The notes below the pieces were generated by a model. It worked only from the letters and a program-made list of their open reading frames with translations, made no database searches and had not been told where the DNA came from. Of a stretch of DNA of 15,209 nucleotides, positions 14,965-15,209 are shown one piece after another. Position numbers and translations under genes: made by a program. Position 1 is the first letter of the stretch. Each line of letters begins with the position of its first letter. Source of the stretch: Beijerinckiaceae bacterium (GTDB lineage: Bacteria > Pseudomonadota > Alphaproteobacteria > Rhizobiales > Beijerinckiaceae); contig CANGOK010000043.1 of the NCBI GenBank assembly GCA_947455285.1, positions 1-15,209 of the forward strand, in the 5' to 3' direction.

Positions 14965-15209
14965 ATGACCACCAGACCTCTCGCTCTCCTCAACGCCCGC
15001 CTGATCGATCCGGCTGCCGGAACGACGACGCAAGGCGGCTTGCTGATCGCCAATGGCGTCATCGCTGACCTAGGCGGCGCCGTCACCAAGGACTCTGCGC
15101 CCGCTGGCGCGCAGTTCATCGACTGCGGCGGCGATGTGGTCGCCCCCGGCCTCATCGACATGCGCGCCTTCGTTGGCGAGCCCGGCGCCGAACATCGCGA
15201 GACCATGGC
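14965..15209 (+). CDS. pyrC: dihydroorotase-like protein (3'-truncated), HxH motif absent
   Basis: The first 81 residues of a dihydroorotase-family protein, cut by the window edge. It starts MTTRPLALLNARLIDP, and VVAPGLIDMRAFVGEPGAEHRE is the usual strand leading into the active site. In active type-I dihydroorotases this segment reads DxHxH, giving two metal ligands; here it reads D-M-R-A-F, so both histidines are missing. Such proteins are known as non-catalytic PyrC' partners that hold PyrB in a complex in Pseudomonas, with a separate active dihydroorotase elsewhere. The start has GAGG 8 bases upstream, overlapping the pyrB stop. The rest of the active site lies outside the window, so inactivity is likely but not proven. 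Confidence 0.9.
   Translation, partial: MTTRPLALLNARLIDPAAGTTTQGGLLIANGVIADLGGAVTKDSAPAGAQFIDCGGDVVAPGLIDMRAFVGEPGAEHRETM

Noticed and set aside
13425..15206. 593-codon open frame on the minus strand
   Set aside because: It lies antisense to clc, pyrB and pyrC, has no recognisable domain and is the kind of long empty frame expected opposite GC-rich genes.

Overview
The window is a chromosomal, GC-rich housekeeping region of an alphaproteobacterium, most likely of the order Hyphomicrobiales (Rhizobiales). The main evidence is the gene content: a DivK that matches the Caulobacter/Rhizobium protein closely, an EipB/DUF1849 envelope protein, DUF3572 next to a zinc-ribbon DinB, and the run topA-rnr-DUF983-Nudix-rpmG. 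Family and genus cannot be fixed from the sequence. No mobile element, tRNA, rRNA or CRISPR array was seen.

Layout, left to right. Bases 2-295 hold the end of a [2Fe-2S] reductase cut by the window edge. Converging on it is a two-gene minus-strand unit, RidA-like then glycerophosphodiester phosphodiesterase, joined by a 4-base ATGA overlap. Divergent from that unit is eipB, a secreted envelope protein. Its stop lies 2 bases from the stop of dinB, which runs the other way behind a small DUF3572 gene (GTGA overlap). Divergent again is divK, the single-domain cell-cycle response regulator. The 338 bases between divK and rpmG contain no gene, but they hold a strongly folding stretch that looks like an unannotated small RNA, plus the terminator of rpmG.

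From 4916 to 11799 all genes lie on the minus strand. Read in transcription order they are topA, rnr, a DUF983 zinc-ribbon membrane protein, a Nudix hydrolase and rpmG (L33), with a separate promoter in front of rpmG. From 12174 the direction flips: a CLC-type chloride channel/transporter with C-terminal CBS domains, then pyrB and the start of pyrC for pyrimidine synthesis, on the plus strand. The topA/clc divergent region (374 bases) holds a good topA promoter, two hairpins and a 14-base perfect palindrome.

Most genes are ordinary and well recognised. The points most worth a second look are the structured RNA candidate downstream of divK and the absence of pleD there; the CLC protein, whose anion filter and internal proton site differ from the classical exchanger; the PyrC start, which lacks the HxH metal motif; and the reversed orientation of pyrBC relative to topA, which suggests a local inversion. 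No wholly new multi-gene system was found.
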